A DNA stretch of 64,000 nucleotides from Bos javanicus (GCF_032452875.1 NC_083883.1:56046698-56110697), one strand, 5' to 3'; shown: positions 23,195 to 35,805, counted from the stretch's first letter. Program-made: numbers and translations. The notes: generated from the letters alone by a model not told the origin.

Positions 23195-24060
23195 CTCAAT
23201 CCCTGTGCCTATCCTCTGGTCTCTATTTTCTTCTCCCTCACCTCTGAGTTTTCAAATTATCACTTTATCCCAACCACTATTAGTGTATCAACAATCTTCT
23301 TATGAAATTCAACAGTCACATCTCAATCCTTATCTTCTTTCTATGTGTTTAGTAATGTTAACCAGTTTCTCCTGCAAATGCTGCCCTTCTGGGCTTCTAT
23401 AATGGCATACTTTCCAGGTATTCCACTAATTAGCAGGCTACTCCTTACATGTCCCTTTTGAGGGCTTCTCCTTCTCTGCCCATCCTTGCCCTCCACCCAT
23501 AAATGCAGTTCTTCAGAATTCCTTCCTCAATTCTCCTCTCTACAAAATTTCCCTGAGTGATTTCATCTACTTTCAGCTTTTGACTACCAACTGGATGCTT
23601 ATGACTTCCAAAATTTCAAGCCACTCTTCTGAGTGCCAGCATCATATAACCAGTTGACTACTAGTCATTCATGTCCAACTGGGGTCTCAAACTATCTCAA
23701 CCATACCAAACCTTTTGTTCCGTATGTTAATGATGAAGTGACTTACCTATTGAGAGAAGCATGAGTAATCATCCTTCACTATTCAGTTTTCCTCAAACCT
23801 GCTCTCCCCTCAACTAACAATCATTATGTCCCATTCATTTTATTTCCTCAGTGTTTTTTGAAACCTTTCCATCCATTTTTAAATCCTTACTTTAGGCTGC
23901 CAACATCTCTAACTGGGATTGCTGTGACAATTTCTTAAGTCCATGTTAAAAGTATCCTCAACAGAGCAGGTTCTTTAAAATCAGAGAATGTCTTGGGCTT
24001 CCCCCCGTCCCCTTTCTTGATATCTTCCCTATGGTTTTAATACAGAAGAAGCCAGCTAAT
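23195..24060 (+). mobile_element. Ancient L2 LINE relic (RT 3' region)
   Basis: CCAACTGGGGTCTCAAACT, GTAATCATCCTTCACTATTC and TTTAAAATCAGAGAATGTCTTG follow the order of the L2 C-terminal RT region and the start of its 3' part. It is too decayed for any open frame. Confidence 0.5.
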
Positions 24061-24169
24061 ATACAATAGCAAACATATCAAGCTGGAATATTTATGCTTT
24101 CACCAACAGAAAGTCAACTGAATTAATAGAAAGCTGCTAGAGAAGAAACCTAGGGCTTTACTATCCAAA

Positions 24170-24900
24170 GTATCACATACAGATAAACAAGGATAGATAA
24201 GACTTGAATAACACTATAAATCAACTAGACTTAAGACATCCATAGAATGTTCAACACAACAGAACTCTTTAAGTGCTTATGCTTATGAAACATTCTCCAA
24301 GATAGACCATATATGCTAGATGATAAGACAAGTCTGAGTAAGCTTAAAAGGATTGAAATCATAAACACTGTAGTCTCTGAATACAATGGAATGAAATTAC
24401 CAACAAAAAAACCCTTAAACTCACAAATATAGGGAAGTTAAACAACATACTGTTGCCATTTCCTTCTCCAATGCATGAAAGGAAAAAGTGAAAGTGAAGT
24501 CGCTCAGTCGTGTCCAATTCTTAGCAATCCCATGGACTGCAGCCTACCAGGCTCCTCCGTCCATGGATTTTCCAGGCAAGAGTACTGGAGTGGGGTGCCA
24601 CTGCCTTCTCCAATACTGCTAAATAACCTAAGTCAAAGAAGAAATCAAAAGGGAAATTAGAAAATATTTTGAAATGAATGAAAATGAAGATACACCATAC
24701 CAAAATTCATGGGATGCATTTAAAGTAAGGCTTAGATGGATTTTAATAGCCTTAAGTGTCCATATTAAAAAGAAGAAAGTCTCAAATCAATAATCTTACT
24801 TTCCCACCTTAAGACATTGGGGAAAAAAAGATATCTAACACCAGCAACACAATGACAAATTCTCTGTGGCCAAAATATAAGTTCTGAATTTAATATTGTT
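24170..24900 (+). mobile_element. L1M-type ORF2 fragment, split by Bov-A2
   Basis: Translation in pieces gives L1 endonuclease-to-RT linker sequence: RHPWNVQHNRTL, MLDDKTSLSKLKRIEII, EYNGMKLPTKKPL, then after the SINE a frame with GMH(F)KVRLRW-like and SVHIKKKKVSNQ. Frameshifts and stops are frequent. Confidence 0.6.
24450..24615 (-). mobile_element. Bov-A2 SINE, partial
   Basis: CTTCTCCAATGCATGAAAGG, AAAGTGAAAGTGAAGTCGCT and GAGTACTGGAGTGGGGTGCC mark a Bov-A2 lacking most of one monomer. It interrupts the L1 fragment. Confidence 0.88.
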
Positions 24901-25324
24901 AAGTAATGCCAATTTTAGATGATTTCTTCCCTAAATACTACAAAAGAGAAACTTATAAACAAAAGACATTAAAAACTTAAAAACCCAAGTATTCTAATAT
25001 CACAGTTTAATATTAGTTAATGAGGTGTAAATGCAATTTAAAAAAAATCTTGACAGTTCCTTTTTACAATGAATATACATATTTCAACTTGGAAGAGGGA
25101 GGTAGAGAGATACTTCAAGGCTGATGTACCCAAATATAAAATCTAGGGTTTTGTTTGATTATTTTAAGCAGATAACTTATAAGCAATCAAGTCTTAACAT
25201 CAAAGCTAGCAAATAATAGAGGAAACAATTCTCAACTGTATCTTTCAGAGGGCCTCTGGGATACCACTTATTAGTAGCAAATTATGCTGGCATTCCTATC
25301 TTTGAAGGAGATTATCACAGGTTC
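24901..25324. other. RC3H1 intron 1, nothing recognised
   Basis: AT-rich sequence between the L1 fragment and a BovB tail. No family could be named. Confidence 0.45.
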
Positions 25325-25832
25325 AAGTAATAAGTGAGCAATATGACAACCCAGATAGCGTACTAAAAAGAAAAGACATCTCTTTGCTGACAAGATCTAT
25401 AAAGTCAAAGCTACAGCTTTTCCAGTAGTCATGTACAGATAGATGTGAGAGTTGGACCCTAAAGAAGACTGACAGCCGAAGAAGTGATGCTTTTGAACTA
25501 CAGTGCTGGACTCTTAAGAGTCCCACAGACTGGAGATCAAACCAGTCAATCCTAAAGGAAATCAACCTTGAATATTCATTGGAAAGACTGATGCTGAAGC
25601 TGATGCTCCAATACTTTGGCCATGTGAGCCTATTCACTGGTAAAGACCCTGATGCTTGGACAGACTGGAGGCAAAAGAAGAGGGCGGCAGAGGATAAGAT
25701 AGCATCACCGACTCAATGGACATGAATTAGAGCAAACTCCAGGAGATAGTGAAGGATAGGGAAATCTGGAATGCTGCAGTCCATGGGGCTGCAAAGAGTT
25801 GGACATGATTTAGCAACTGAACAACAACATAA
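25325..25832 (+). mobile_element. BovB LINE 3' part
   Basis: TGTGAGAGTTGGACCCTAAA, GATGCTTTTGAACTACAGTG and AATATTCATTGGAAAGACTG are the post-RT C-terminal coding and 3' end of BovB. It ends with an AACAACAACA tail. Truncated at its 5' side, with small indels. Confidence 0.9.
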
Positions 25833-25914
25833 GCAAATGGAAATTTAAAGGAATGACAAGTTCTAAAATAATAATAGAATGTATGGATGGGTCAAAATAT
25901 TCTAAAAACTTAGA

Positions 25915-26065
25915 GTGCTTTATTTTTTAATCCTCATAATAACCTTGCAAAATATTATTACAACTTTGAGAAAATCAGGGCTCAGAAAAGTTAAGCAATG
26001 TTCTTAAGATCTCACAGCCACCAAGGGTTGAGATTCCAACCTAGTTTATCTAACTTTACTCTGAA
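25915..26065 (-). mobile_element. MIR SINE relic
   Basis: TTTAATCCTCATAATAACCT, GGGCTCAGAAAAGTTAAGCA and GATCTCACAGCCACCAAGG are antisense MIR landmarks. Confidence 0.65.
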
Positions 26066-26094
26066 AAAAGTTTTCCCTTAGGTTTTTGAATCAT

Positions 26095-26605
26095 TTCCTG
26101 TGACAGTCTGCAAAGATGGCCACAGTTCCTCCCATCCCTTTAGCTACACCCCTTTGTAATTTGACTTTGCTATTCTTTCTATCAAGAAAGAGAATCTTTT
26201 CCTCCACTTTGAATCTGGGTGACCTTGGCTTACTTTGAAAACTGTAGTTGAATATAGCATTAGTGATGTTTGTAGAGCTCCAGACAGAACATAAAAGCCT
26301 CAAGAAACCTTGCAACTTTCCACTCTTACTCTCTTGGAACATGGTGCCACTATGTGAAGGGCACCTGAGCTAGACCTGAGATGAGACCAACAGAACAGAG
26401 AAAAATTGTCCCAGCTCAGACCCCTAGAACAATCAGCCCCAGTTTTAGCTGCCAGATGACTAACCTCTGAGACCAGCAGCAGAACCACCTGCAGCTAACC
26501 TAGTTCCAAGCACTAACTCAATTATAAGCAAACAGTTGCTGTTTTAAGCCACTCTAAATTTTGGAGTGGTTTGTTACTCAGCAATAGATTATCTGATTGT
26601 TTATA
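26095..26605 (+). mobile_element. MaLR-type LTR relic (MLT1-like)
   Basis: The end TTGCTGTTTTAAGCCACTCT, GGAGTGGTTTGTTACTCAGC and AATAGATTATCTG, with an upstream CTTGAATCTGGGTGACCTTGG-like segment (shortened here), resembles a solo LTR of the ERVL-MaLR class. It has no coding potential. The family assignment is from memory. Confidence 0.45.
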
Positions 26606-26939
26606 TAGTCAAGACACAATTTTACATTTATAAATTTCACTAAAGCCTTTTGAGAAAAGAATAATACTGAATATTCATAGTAGAATCTAAAAGGTTCCCT
26701 CAACTGAATTATAAACTTTTAATAAAGTGAATCTCTTCTTTTTATAAGGCCTAAAAATTACCAATATATTTAAGTACCTTCACAAACACCACATGCCTAA
26801 ACTTAGCTTCTTATTCTTGCAGCATAAATTATCAGTAACTGAGAAGAGCACTCAAGTGTACCAAAATGGTGATATTTTCAAAGCACAGCATGAACAACAA
26901 ATCCTTAGACTTAACAATATGTACTACTTAGGCTTAATT

Positions 26940-27203
26940 TGGAGAAGGCAATGGCAACCCACTTGCCTGGGATATCCCATGGACAGAGGAGCCTGGTAGG
27001 CTGTGGTCCATGGGGTCGCTAAGAGTCGGATACAACTGAGTGTCTTCACTTTCACTTTTCACTTTCATGAATTGGAGAAAGAAATGCCAACCCACTCCAG
27101 TGTTCTTGCCTGGAGAATCCCAGGGACGGGGGAGCCTCGTGGGCTGCTGTCTATGGGGTCGCATATAGACGGACACGACTGAAGCAACTTAGCAGCAGCA
27201 GCA
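26940..27203 (+). mobile_element. Bov-A2 SINE
   Basis: Two Bov-A units joined by TTCACTTTTCACTTTCATG, ending in (CAG)n. The word AGGCTTAA flanks it on both sides and may be the target duplication. Confidence 0.93.
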
Positions 27204-27704
27204 GGCTTAAATCTATCTGAATCTTTGTGTTCTATTCCAACCTAATACACTGAAACTGTCATTTATGTAACAGTCCTCCATGTTAATGTGCCAGAGCAGC
27301 ATTATTAACTTATTGAAAGTGATTCAAATACTCCCAAGTTAGCTGTTATTAGTCTTCACTGGTACAATCTAAAGGCCTAAACTTCCTTACCAGCATCACC
27401 TTAGTCATCTTCAACAGGCTATACTTGCTTTCACCCACCTCTAACTTACCTTTACGTACTCCCTGAATCTTTTCCCCCTCTATCCCATATCCCAAAACTG
27501 TGTGTGGCGGGGGTGGGATCTGGGTGCTAAGCACTTACAAACCATCTCATTTAATCCTCCAACAACCTTCTGATCAGGTTACAGCAACTTCTATTATTTC
27601 TTTGGAAGAGAACCACAAAGCATATTTTATTAGAATATTTCACTGAAAAATAATCAGGGGACTAAAACACAAAGTGAATTTTAATTTTATAAATATTTTA
27701 AGAT
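27204..27704. other. RC3H1 intron 1, nothing clear
   Basis: Mostly unrecognised. A possible MIR antisense trace lies near 27540-27600 (TCTCATTTAATCCTCCAACA). Confidence 0.4.
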
Positions 27705-28000
27705 ACTTAATATATTGAAATATAACATACATACATAAAAGGTATACAGAGTGTTCAGCTCAATGAATTATCAAAGTAAGCATACCTGTATACCCCGTCC
27801 TTCCCAGAAAGCCCCTCACTATACTTCTCAATCATTATCTCTTTATTCTTGTCAGAGCCCACAGCTATCCTAACTTCTAATATTGTAGATTAATTTTAAC
27901 TATTTTAAAATTCAATGTAATGAAGTCATCAGCATGTGTTTTCTATTTTGGCTTCTTTCATTCAACATATTTGTTAAGGTTGTTTTTCCTACACTTACAT
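27705..28000 (-). mobile_element. L1M-type 3' UTR relic
   Basis: TATTGAAATATAACATACAT at the left end, and later TTGTAGATTAATTTTAACTA and GGCTTCTTTCATTCAACATA, fit the antisense of an old L1 3' end. Confidence 0.5.
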
Positions 28001-28215
28001 TACTAAACTGTTACAAAACATTCCAGTTAAACTACAATTAGAAAGCAAACCTTCATGAACTCATTTTTGGAGTACTGATGATATTTGATTTTGAATGAAG
28101 CAAATTTCTAGTGCTGAACTAGAAGGAAAACACCAGGTATCAAACAACAAAACTGGAGAACAAAGAATTCCCTCTTTACTCAAGAAAACAAAGCAACACA
28201 TGTGTTACACTAATA

Positions 28216-28285
28216 GCCCTCAGTCCAGTTCAGTCGCTCAGTCGTGTCCAACTCTTTGCGGCCCCATGAATCACAGCCCTAGGCC
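28216..28285 (-). mobile_element. BovB terminal fragment
   Basis: CAGTTCAGTCGCTCAGTCGT and CCCCATGAATCACAGCCCTA are the antisense of the last 70 bases of BovB. Tail type is GAACTGAA. Confidence 0.8.
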
Positions 28286-28931
28286 TTTACTTTTACTTGT
28301 TTCTACCTTTTTCTTCCTGAGGGAGCTTGTGTCCTAGACTTCCTTGTGGAACTTCGTAGCTACCACAGGGCTCTGACTGAGTCTAGAACTGGGCAGCAAA
28401 GAAAAAACAGGCACATGTATTCAGAATAGGTAAGCTTCAAAGGCAATGTGCTTCTTTTGCAATGGGTGGGTGATACTTAGTGCACACTCTGACCTAGGGA
28501 ATCTTTGTGTTAAAGATATAACCTATTTAATAATAGCAAAATAACAATAACATTCGTACTATTAAAATGTCCCCATAATCTACTGGCCAAGGCCTAAGGA
28601 CATTTTTATCACTGTTTATTTTAGTGAAATATGCCTAAAAGAATTCAAACTATTTCCAGAACACAAAGTCACAAGGATATTCAACTGCACATACTTGAAA
28701 AAGAATGCTTAAAAAAAAAAGTATAGATTCATTTTCCACTTTAGAACTATTTCTAGACTGTTAATCTCAGGTAAACTTCTATTTTGAAGAGTTTAAAAGA
28801 ATGAACCAATTGCTACATGGAGTCCAAACCCAGAAGCCTACAGCTACAATGTATCTTATTTACATATATCAAGTGGTTTGAAAAAGCCATATAAATTGTA
28901 AAAAGATATTTTGCTGTTCCCAAGTAGTAGC
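28286..28931. other. RC3H1 intron 1, nothing recognised
   Basis: No family or exon is supported in this stretch. Confidence 0.45.
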
Positions 28932-29208
28932 TCAGAGAAGGCAATGGCACCCCACTCCAGTACTCTTGCCTGGAAAATCCTGTGGATGGAGGAGCCTGGT
29001 GGGCTGCAGTCCATGGGGTCGCTAAGAGTTGGACACGACTGAGTGATGTCACTTTCACTTTTCACTTTCATGCATTGGAGAAGGAATTGGCAACCCACTC
29101 TAGTGTTCTCACCTGGAGAATCCCAGGGACTGGGGAGCCTGGTGGGCCGCCGTCTATGGGGTCGCACAGAGTCCGACACGACTGAAGTGACTTAGCAGCA
29201 GCAGCAGC
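28932..29208 (+). mobile_element. Bov-A2 SINE
   Basis: Complete two-monomer Bov-A2 with a (CAG)n tail. Plus orientation. Confidence 0.93.
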
Positions 29209-29450
29209 TACTGTTAGAGAACCTACTGATTTGTTATTACTGTACCAGAATTAAACACAAAACATTTCCTCCAAAATAGGTAACAATGATCTCTGAGGGA
29301 ATAAATACGTGCTTAGGTCTGTGTAGTGTGTGCAACAGGCAACAGAGGACAAAAGGATGGGATACGCCAAACCGCCATGGGTTATACAACAAACAAATCT
29401 AATTTTACACGCTATTCTTTCATAAAATAGGGGGCCTCCTTTCTTATCTT

Positions 29451-29579
29451 GGAGAAGGCAATGGCAACCCACTCCAGTACTCTTGCCTGGAAAATCCCAT
29501 GGACGGAGGAGCCTGGTAGGCTGCAGTGCATGGGATTGCTAAGAGTCGGGCAGGACTGAGCGACTTAACTTTCACTTTT
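29451..29579 (+). mobile_element. Bov-A-type SINE, single monomer
   Basis: GGAGAAGGCAATGGCAACCC to TTCACTTTTC, i.e. the first monomer and linker only. The flanking words TTATCTT and TAATCTT are a possible imperfect target duplication. Confidence 0.85.
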
Positions 29580-29589
29580 CTAATCTTAA

Positions 29590-29885
29590 ATCACGAACAA
29601 TTTGTCCCTCTCCCAATCCTGAACTTTCTCCCTATTTCCCTACACATATTATTATGTGAATTCCCTGAGGGAGGGCCTCAGTTGATTACCTTATTTAAAA
29701 TGGACCCCTCAACCCTAATCATACTACCACCACAATCTGTGCTTCCCATCTCATTCCTGATTAATTTTTCTCCAAAATACTTCTCACCATTCAATATGCT
29801 GTTTCTCTTATTTTGCTACAGTGTGGAACTGCCACTAGTAAAATTTAAGTTCCATGAAGACAGAGATTTTTGTTTGTTTCTCTCT
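29590..29885 (+). mobile_element. L2 LINE 3' end relic
   Basis: TTAAGTTCCATGAAGACAGA is the terminal L2 word set, in plus orientation. Upstream CTTCCCATCTCATTCC and related text is compatible with the L2 3' UTR. Confidence 0.5.
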
Positions 29886-29892
29886 CTCATCG

Positions 29893-30065
29893 TTTTTGAG
29901 TATATTTTATGTGCCAGGCACTATTCTAAATTTTACATGCATTATCTCACCTAGTCCTCACGATGATCCTATTAGATATCAGATATCATTATATCTTAAT
30001 ATTACAGTTGAAGAAACTCAGCACAAATGTTAGGTAATAAGCACAAGGTCACATGGTAATTAACT
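29893..30065 (-). mobile_element. MIR SINE
   Basis: TATGTGCCAGGCACTATTCT, ATTATCTCACCTAGTCCTCA and AAGGTCACATGGTAATTAAC fit antisense MIR. Confidence 0.75.
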
Positions 30066-30267
30066 TGTCTCTATTTTTTTAAACTGGTAATGCCTTCTGT
30101 AGCCTTTGTTTCTTTAGTTACCTCACTACACAACGTGACACTCAATGTACACAACCTAGTAATCTGGTAAGCATCCTAGATTCCACCCTCTTCTACCTTC
30201 ATTAAAAATTTTATATCATTTCTTACATCTGTATCTTCCTTTCTATCTCTCTTTCTATGATTGAAGG

Positions 30268-30390
30268 CTGTATTCATTCATTCATTCAAAAATTACTTAC
30301 TGAGCACTGACCAAGTGCCACACACTGTCTTAGGATCTGAAGATGTAGTTCCTAGTGAAACAAAGTCCCTGCTCTCATACAGGATATATA
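30268..30390 (-). mobile_element. L2 LINE 3' end relic
   Basis: TTCATTCATTCAAAAATTAC, CTGAGCACTGACCAAGTGCC and AAGTCCCTGCTCTCATACAG are the antisense L2 terminus. Flanking 30105-30267 and 30391-30490 may be further L2-like sequence. Confidence 0.6.
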
Positions 30391-30519
30391 TAGTCTCTCT
30401 CACCTGGATCACACAGTGACCTTCTAAGTGATCTGTGTGCAGCTTTGTCTTCCTTCACCCTCCTCACAGCAGCTGGTCATTCACTTATGGTTTTCTTCTA
30501 TGACCAAAAACAAAAGCAA

Positions 30520-31376
30520 TAAAAAAGGACAATAACTTGAAAGATCCTCTTTCACAAGAGGATATCAAAATGGCCAATAAGTGTATCAGATACTTCTAAG
30601 AATCATCACAAGGGGAGTTTAAAGTAAAATGGCAATGAGAAACTATACCTAGCAGAATGGCTAAAAAAAAAAAAAACTAACTGACAATACCACATATTAA
30701 AGGCTATATGAGCATGCAAAATTCTCATACAATGCTGCTAGCAGTGTGAACTGGTACATTTGGAAAACTGGCAGTAGCCTCTTAGATTAAACAAAAGCCG
30801 ACTAAGGACTCCCAAATTTCACTGCCAGAGGAATGACTACATATGGTTACCAAAAAACGTATGCAATAATGTTCATAACAGCTTTACTCATAAAATGCCA
30901 AAAACAGACTGTAAACAATCCAAATGTTCATAAACAGTAGAGTGGATAAACTGTGACAATTTCATACAATGGAATACTATACAGCAAAAATAAAAATAGA
31001 ACAACTGATCTACTGTTAAATATAACATGGCCAAATTTCAGAATACTACAATCAACAAAGCCAGATACAAAATAGCACCTTCTGCAGGATTCAGTTTATA
31101 GAAGGAGCAAAAAGAATACATGATGTACGATTTAGAAGAAAAACAGACTATGGTGCTAGAAGTGAGAATTTACTCTTGGGAAAGTTGGGAAACACTGGGG
31201 AGGAGAAAGAGTAGAAAGAATTCTTAGGTGCCAGAAACACTGAGTATCTTGATCTGGATGGTGGTTACACAAGTGTACATACATAAAAAGTCATCAAGAT
31301 GTACACCTATGATTTTTGCCCTTTAGTGGGTGTGTTTTGTACCTCAAACATAAAACAAAAACAAAAAAAAACACAA
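30520..31376 (+). mobile_element. L1M-type 3' region relic
   Basis: AAGAGGATATCAAAATGGCC, ATGAGAAACTATACCTAGC, TCATAACAGCTTTACTCAT, CATACAATGGAATACTATAC and GATGGTGGTTACACAAGTGT follow the order of an old L1 ORF2 end and 3' UTR. Plus orientation. Confidence 0.75.
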
Positions 31377-31755
31377 CTCTTTGATGGTGCCTTAGCAGAA
31401 TTGATCCCAACTGCTTGAACACGTCATACAAGATCCCTGGGTTGTGGCCCCTACCTACCTCTCTAGCTTTATTTTTCATCACCATCTGCCTCAGGTTTTA
31501 TATTTTAGCAACGAAAGTACGAAGATTTCCCCACACACAACATACGCTTTTTCACTCTAGGTCTTGTCTGGCTCAAATAAGTTAGGGATGTTAAACCCCT
31601 ATTCACCCTTTAAGTCTCATTCAATTCAGGAAACTCCAGAAATCTCTTTAAAGCCCAGTATATATTAGGTTGCCCCTCTGATGGCTCCAATACATTCTAA
31701 ACTTTATCTATAAGAGAAAATCCATACTGTTGTATACTGCAGTATGCCATTTCAT
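31377..31755. other. RC3H1 intron 1, nothing recognised
   Basis: No family is supported in this stretch. Confidence 0.4.
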
Positions 31756-31966
31756 TATTGTTTAGTTGTTCAGCTGTGTCTCTTTGTGACCCCATGAACT
31801 GTAGGCCACCAGATTTCTCTGTCCATGGAATTTTCCAAGCAAGAATACTGGAATGGGTTGCCATTTCCTCCACCAGGGGATCTTCCCAACCCAGGGATTA
31901 AACCCACATCTCCATGTCTTCTGAATGACAGGCAGATTCTTTACCACTGAGCCACTGGGGAAGCTG
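31756..31966 (-). mobile_element. Bov-tA SINE
   Basis: Minus-strand Bov-tA. The reversed head is TGAGCCACTGGGGAAGC. The sequence is complete but diverged. Confidence 0.9.
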
Positions 31967-32219
31967 CTCCATGGCACATATCTGCTCAATAATTTTTAAA
32001 TGATTGAAAAATATCACTACCTGATTGTGGCATGTTTCACATTTCTAAAGATAGTGCTGGACAAGTCACATGAAAGGTAAGAGTGCAGAATATATCACAT
32101 TGGTTCTATTTTTATAATTCTGGTACTTAATATTTAGAAGAAAGTATACCTCCAAAATTAACCACATTCTTAAAAATATCTATAAATGAGGCAAAGCTAA
32201 AACTGAAGTAACAGATTAA

Positions 32220-33030
32220 AAAGTTAAGGATAAAGAAGCTAATCTGGAAAGACTATATATTGTGTGACTCCAGCTACACAATATTAGATTCCACAGGAAC
32301 ATATGAAAAGATACTTCACATCATATGTTATCAGGGAATGCAAATTAAAACAATAAAACATCACTACACACTATTAGAATGGCCAAAATCTGGAACACAG
32401 ACAATATCAAATGTTGACAAAGATGCGGGGCCAACAGGAACTCTAATTCATTGTGGATAGGAAGGCAAAATAGGCCAGTTAACTTGGAAGACAATTTGGC
32501 AGTTTCTTACAAAACTAAACATATTCTTACCATACAATCCAGCATGACTCTCCTTGATATTTACCCAAAGGAGCTGAAAATTTGTATCCACACTAAAATC
32601 TGCATGTGGGTATTTACAGCAGCTTTATTCATAATTGCAAAACTTGGAAGCAATCAACCAAGACGTCCACCAGTGAATGGATAAATAACTGTGGTACAAT
32701 CAGACAATGGAATATTATTCAGTTCTAAAAAAAAAATAAATGAACTACCAAGCCATGAAGAGACATGGAAGAAACTTGAATGCATATTACTAAATGAAAG
32801 AAGAATGCATATTGTACAAATCCATAGAATGTACAACACCAAGAGTGAACCCTAACCCTAATATAAACTATAGATTTAAACATCAATTTTAAGTTTATCA
32901 ATTATAATCAATGTACCACTCTGGTGGTGAATGTTGATAATAAGGGTGGCTATGCATGGGTTGGGGAAAACTTGGTACCTTCTCAATTTTACTGTGAACC
33001 TAAAACTGCTCTAAAAACAAACAAAGTCTT
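32220..33030 (+). mobile_element. L1M-type 3' region relic
   Basis: AGGGAATGCAAATTAAAACA, CAGCAGCTTTATTCATAAT-like words, CAATGGAATATTATTCAGTT and AACCTAAAACTGCTCTAAAA mark the L1 ORF2 end and 3' UTR, plus orientation. No intact frame remains. Confidence 0.75.
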
Positions 33031-33755
33031 TTTAAAGCTAAAAAGAATATTTTAAAAAGTTAATAACTGAATTTGAAATCTTCCTTCTCCTTTGCCACTT
33101 ATCATTTTGTCATTATACAGCTGTGAAGATGAGTAAAGTTTTAATACTCTGAATACGGTGAATTAACTAATAATGCATGTCAATCATTAGGGGAATAAGT
33201 GCTACAGCTTCAATATTTAAAGGTGTTTTCAAGAGATTATCTGTTCTAAGCTACTCTTAAATGCTTTTAAAGAGATTTAAATATTACATTTTCTATCCTA
33301 AGGATTTTCTTATTCAAAAAACCCTCTCTCCCTCCTCCTCTCCTTTTTAAAGCAGGAGAAAGAGAATAAATTGAAAGGAACTTTTGTGACCTTATGAGTA
33401 GATTTTATCAACTGCAGACTAACATAATAAAATGACATTTTCAAAAAACTTGACTCAGGTAACTCATAACTCAACTTTTCTAAATGTATGAAGAGCCTTA
33501 CATTTTTTAAAAGTTTTTAATAAATTTAAAGAGAGGCTAGATTCAAGCAAAGAGTGACAGTTTTAATCAAAACAGTAATTAATGTAAAAACTGACATATA
33601 AAACATGGGTTTTAAGAGCAGTAATTACAGGGAAAGCATTTCAAAATGAAGGTTAAAATTCAGGCTTTTTTTTTAATACAGTACTTAAACATGCAAGACT
33701 ACTACTCTTTTAACAGAATGTCTTCACAAAAATGAACTTTTGAGCAAGCATAACT
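33031..33755. other. RC3H1 intron 1, nothing recognised
   Basis: AT-rich sequence between the L1 relic and a BovB. No family could be named. Confidence 0.45.
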
Positions 33756-34590
33756 ATCAATAACCTCAGATATGGAGATGACACCACCCTATGGTAGAAA
33801 GTGAAGAACTAAAAAGCCTCTTGATGAAAGTGAAAGAGGAGAGTGAAAAAGTTGTCTTGAAGCTCAACATTCAGAAAACTAAGATCATGGCATCTGGTCC
33901 CATCACTTCATGGTAAATAGATGGGGAAACAGTGGAAACAGTGTCAGACTATTTTTTTGGGCTCCAAAATCACTGCAGATGGTAATTGCAGCCATGAAAT
34001 TAAAAGACACTTGCTCCTTAGAAGGAAAGTTATGACCAACCTAGATAACATATTCAAAAGCAGAGACATTACTTTGCCAACAAAGGTCCGTCTAGTCAAG
34101 GCTATGGTTTTTCCAGTGGTCATGTATGGATGTGAGAGTTGGACTGTGAAGAAAGCTGAGCGCCAAAGAATTGATGCTTTTGAACTGTGGTGTTGGAGAA
34201 GACTTGAGAGTCCTTTGGACTGCAAGGAGATCCAACCAGTCTATTCTAAAGGAGATCAGTCCTGGGTATTCTTTGGAAGGACTGATGCTAAAGCTGAAAC
34301 TCCAATACTTTGGCCACCTCATGCGAAGAGTTGACTCACTGGAAAAGATCCTGATGCTGGGAGGGATTGGGGACAGGAGGAGAAGGGGACGACAGCGGGA
34401 TGAGATGGCTGGATGGCATCACTGACTCGATGGACGTGAGTCTGAGTGAACTCCAGGAGTTGGTGATGGACAGGGAGGCCTGGAGTGCTGCAATTCAGTG
34501 ATAGACAGGGAGGCCTGGTATGCTGCGATTCATGGGGTCACAAAGAGTTGGACACGACTGAGCGACTGAACTGAACTGAACTAAACCAGT
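33756..34590 (+). mobile_element. BovB LINE 3' half, 5'-truncated
   Basis: Starts at ATCAATAACCTCAGATATGG, where the RT Y-A-D-D box should be. Here the box reads YGDD by one base change. The C-terminal frame is broken in several places, then the 3' end has a GAACTGAACTGAA tail. Near 34460-34540 about 40 bases around GACAGGGAGGCCTGG are partly duplicated. Confidence 0.92.
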
Positions 34591-35544
34591 GTACAGTGAA
34601 GGTCAAATCAAGACCATACACAGTATGGCTATTTTCAGCAAAAGCAGAGGTACAGCTTACCCCAAAAGAAAAGCAAAAGAGACTGACACAAGGCTCTCCA
34701 TTTTTCAAGCTCTGGAAACTTGAACATGATAATCTGAAGAATGTTTAAGAAGATACAGGTTTATGTGGTAACCAAATTGGATGTTACAAAGTATTTGAAT
34801 AGAATATAAACTACACCAGGGGCCAACAGAGAATTTTGGATGGCAACAATGTTCAGTTAAAATTCTATTCACTCTTACCAGCTAATATTCATATTAGTAC
34901 AGGAAATTAATTTTTATTAGACAAAGTGGGTCATACACAGAGCAAAAAAGTTTTTCCATCATAACTGAATTATAGAGAAGAATCAGTGAAATAAATTTCA
35001 TTTTCAAGTTCTCATTTTTTAAAGAATTAGTACATCATTATTTATTAAATCTATAGCTATAACCTCTACAGTTTTGATATAAATCACAGTCCCCAATAAA
35101 CTCTTCAAATGTAACTGCAACTTTAAAATTACTGTAAAAGCAACCCCAACTAGTGGAAATCCCCAGAGAGAACTAGAAAAAGGAGTTCTAGATTCTGATC
35201 TAATTTCTGCCAGTTATTAGCTCTGAGACATGTTTACCTTTGATAAGAATTCAAAAGGTGTAGAGAAAAAACGAAGAAAAAGATGACTCTAGATTTTAGG
35301 GACAAGAAGAGTGGAGTAAAAGATGATGCCCTGATAGGAAACCACATTATAATGGACAGCATCTGGAAAGGCTGATTCTTTGGGGGAGTAAAGAATTTTA
35401 AATTATGTTAAGTTTAGGACTGCTGGCAGCATAAGCCAAAGCACTGAAAATGTAGGCTTAATGACAAATTGAGGCTCTGTAGGTAAATTCTCTGTGAGAG
35501 TGAATGTAAATGGAGAATCAGATTTTGACTGGTATCAGCGTTCT
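34591..35544. other. RC3H1 intron 1, nothing recognised
   Basis: About 950 bases without a named repeat or a supportable exon. Confidence 0.45.
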
Positions 35545-35624
35545 TCAATAGAACTTCTTGAGATGATGGAAATGTGCTATATCTGCATTTTCCAATATAG
35601 TAGCCACTAGCCACATGTAGCTAC

Positions 35625-35710
35625 ATGTAGTGATGGACAAGGAAGCCTGGCATACTGCAGTCCATGGGGTCGCAGAGAGTCAGACACGACTGAGCAACTG
35701 AATTGAACTG
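35625..35710 (+). mobile_element. BovB terminal fragment nested in MER5
   Basis: About 86 bases of BovB 3' end (TGATGGACAAGGAAGCCTGG to TGAATTGAACTG). It is flanked by AGCCACATGTAGCTAC (35609-35624) and AGCCACATGTGGCTAC (35711-35726), a 16-bp duplication with one mismatch. Confidence 0.85.
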
Positions 35711-35805
35711 AGCCACATGTGGCTACTGAACCCTTGAAATGTGGCTGGTGCAACTGAGGAACTAAATTTTAAATTCTGATTTTAATTAATTAAAATTTAA
35801 ATTTA

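Noticed and set aside
26091..26488. Open frames over 26.1-26.5 kb as a small gene
   Set aside because: They lie on the antisense of an LTR-like relic and have no start context, domain or splice support.
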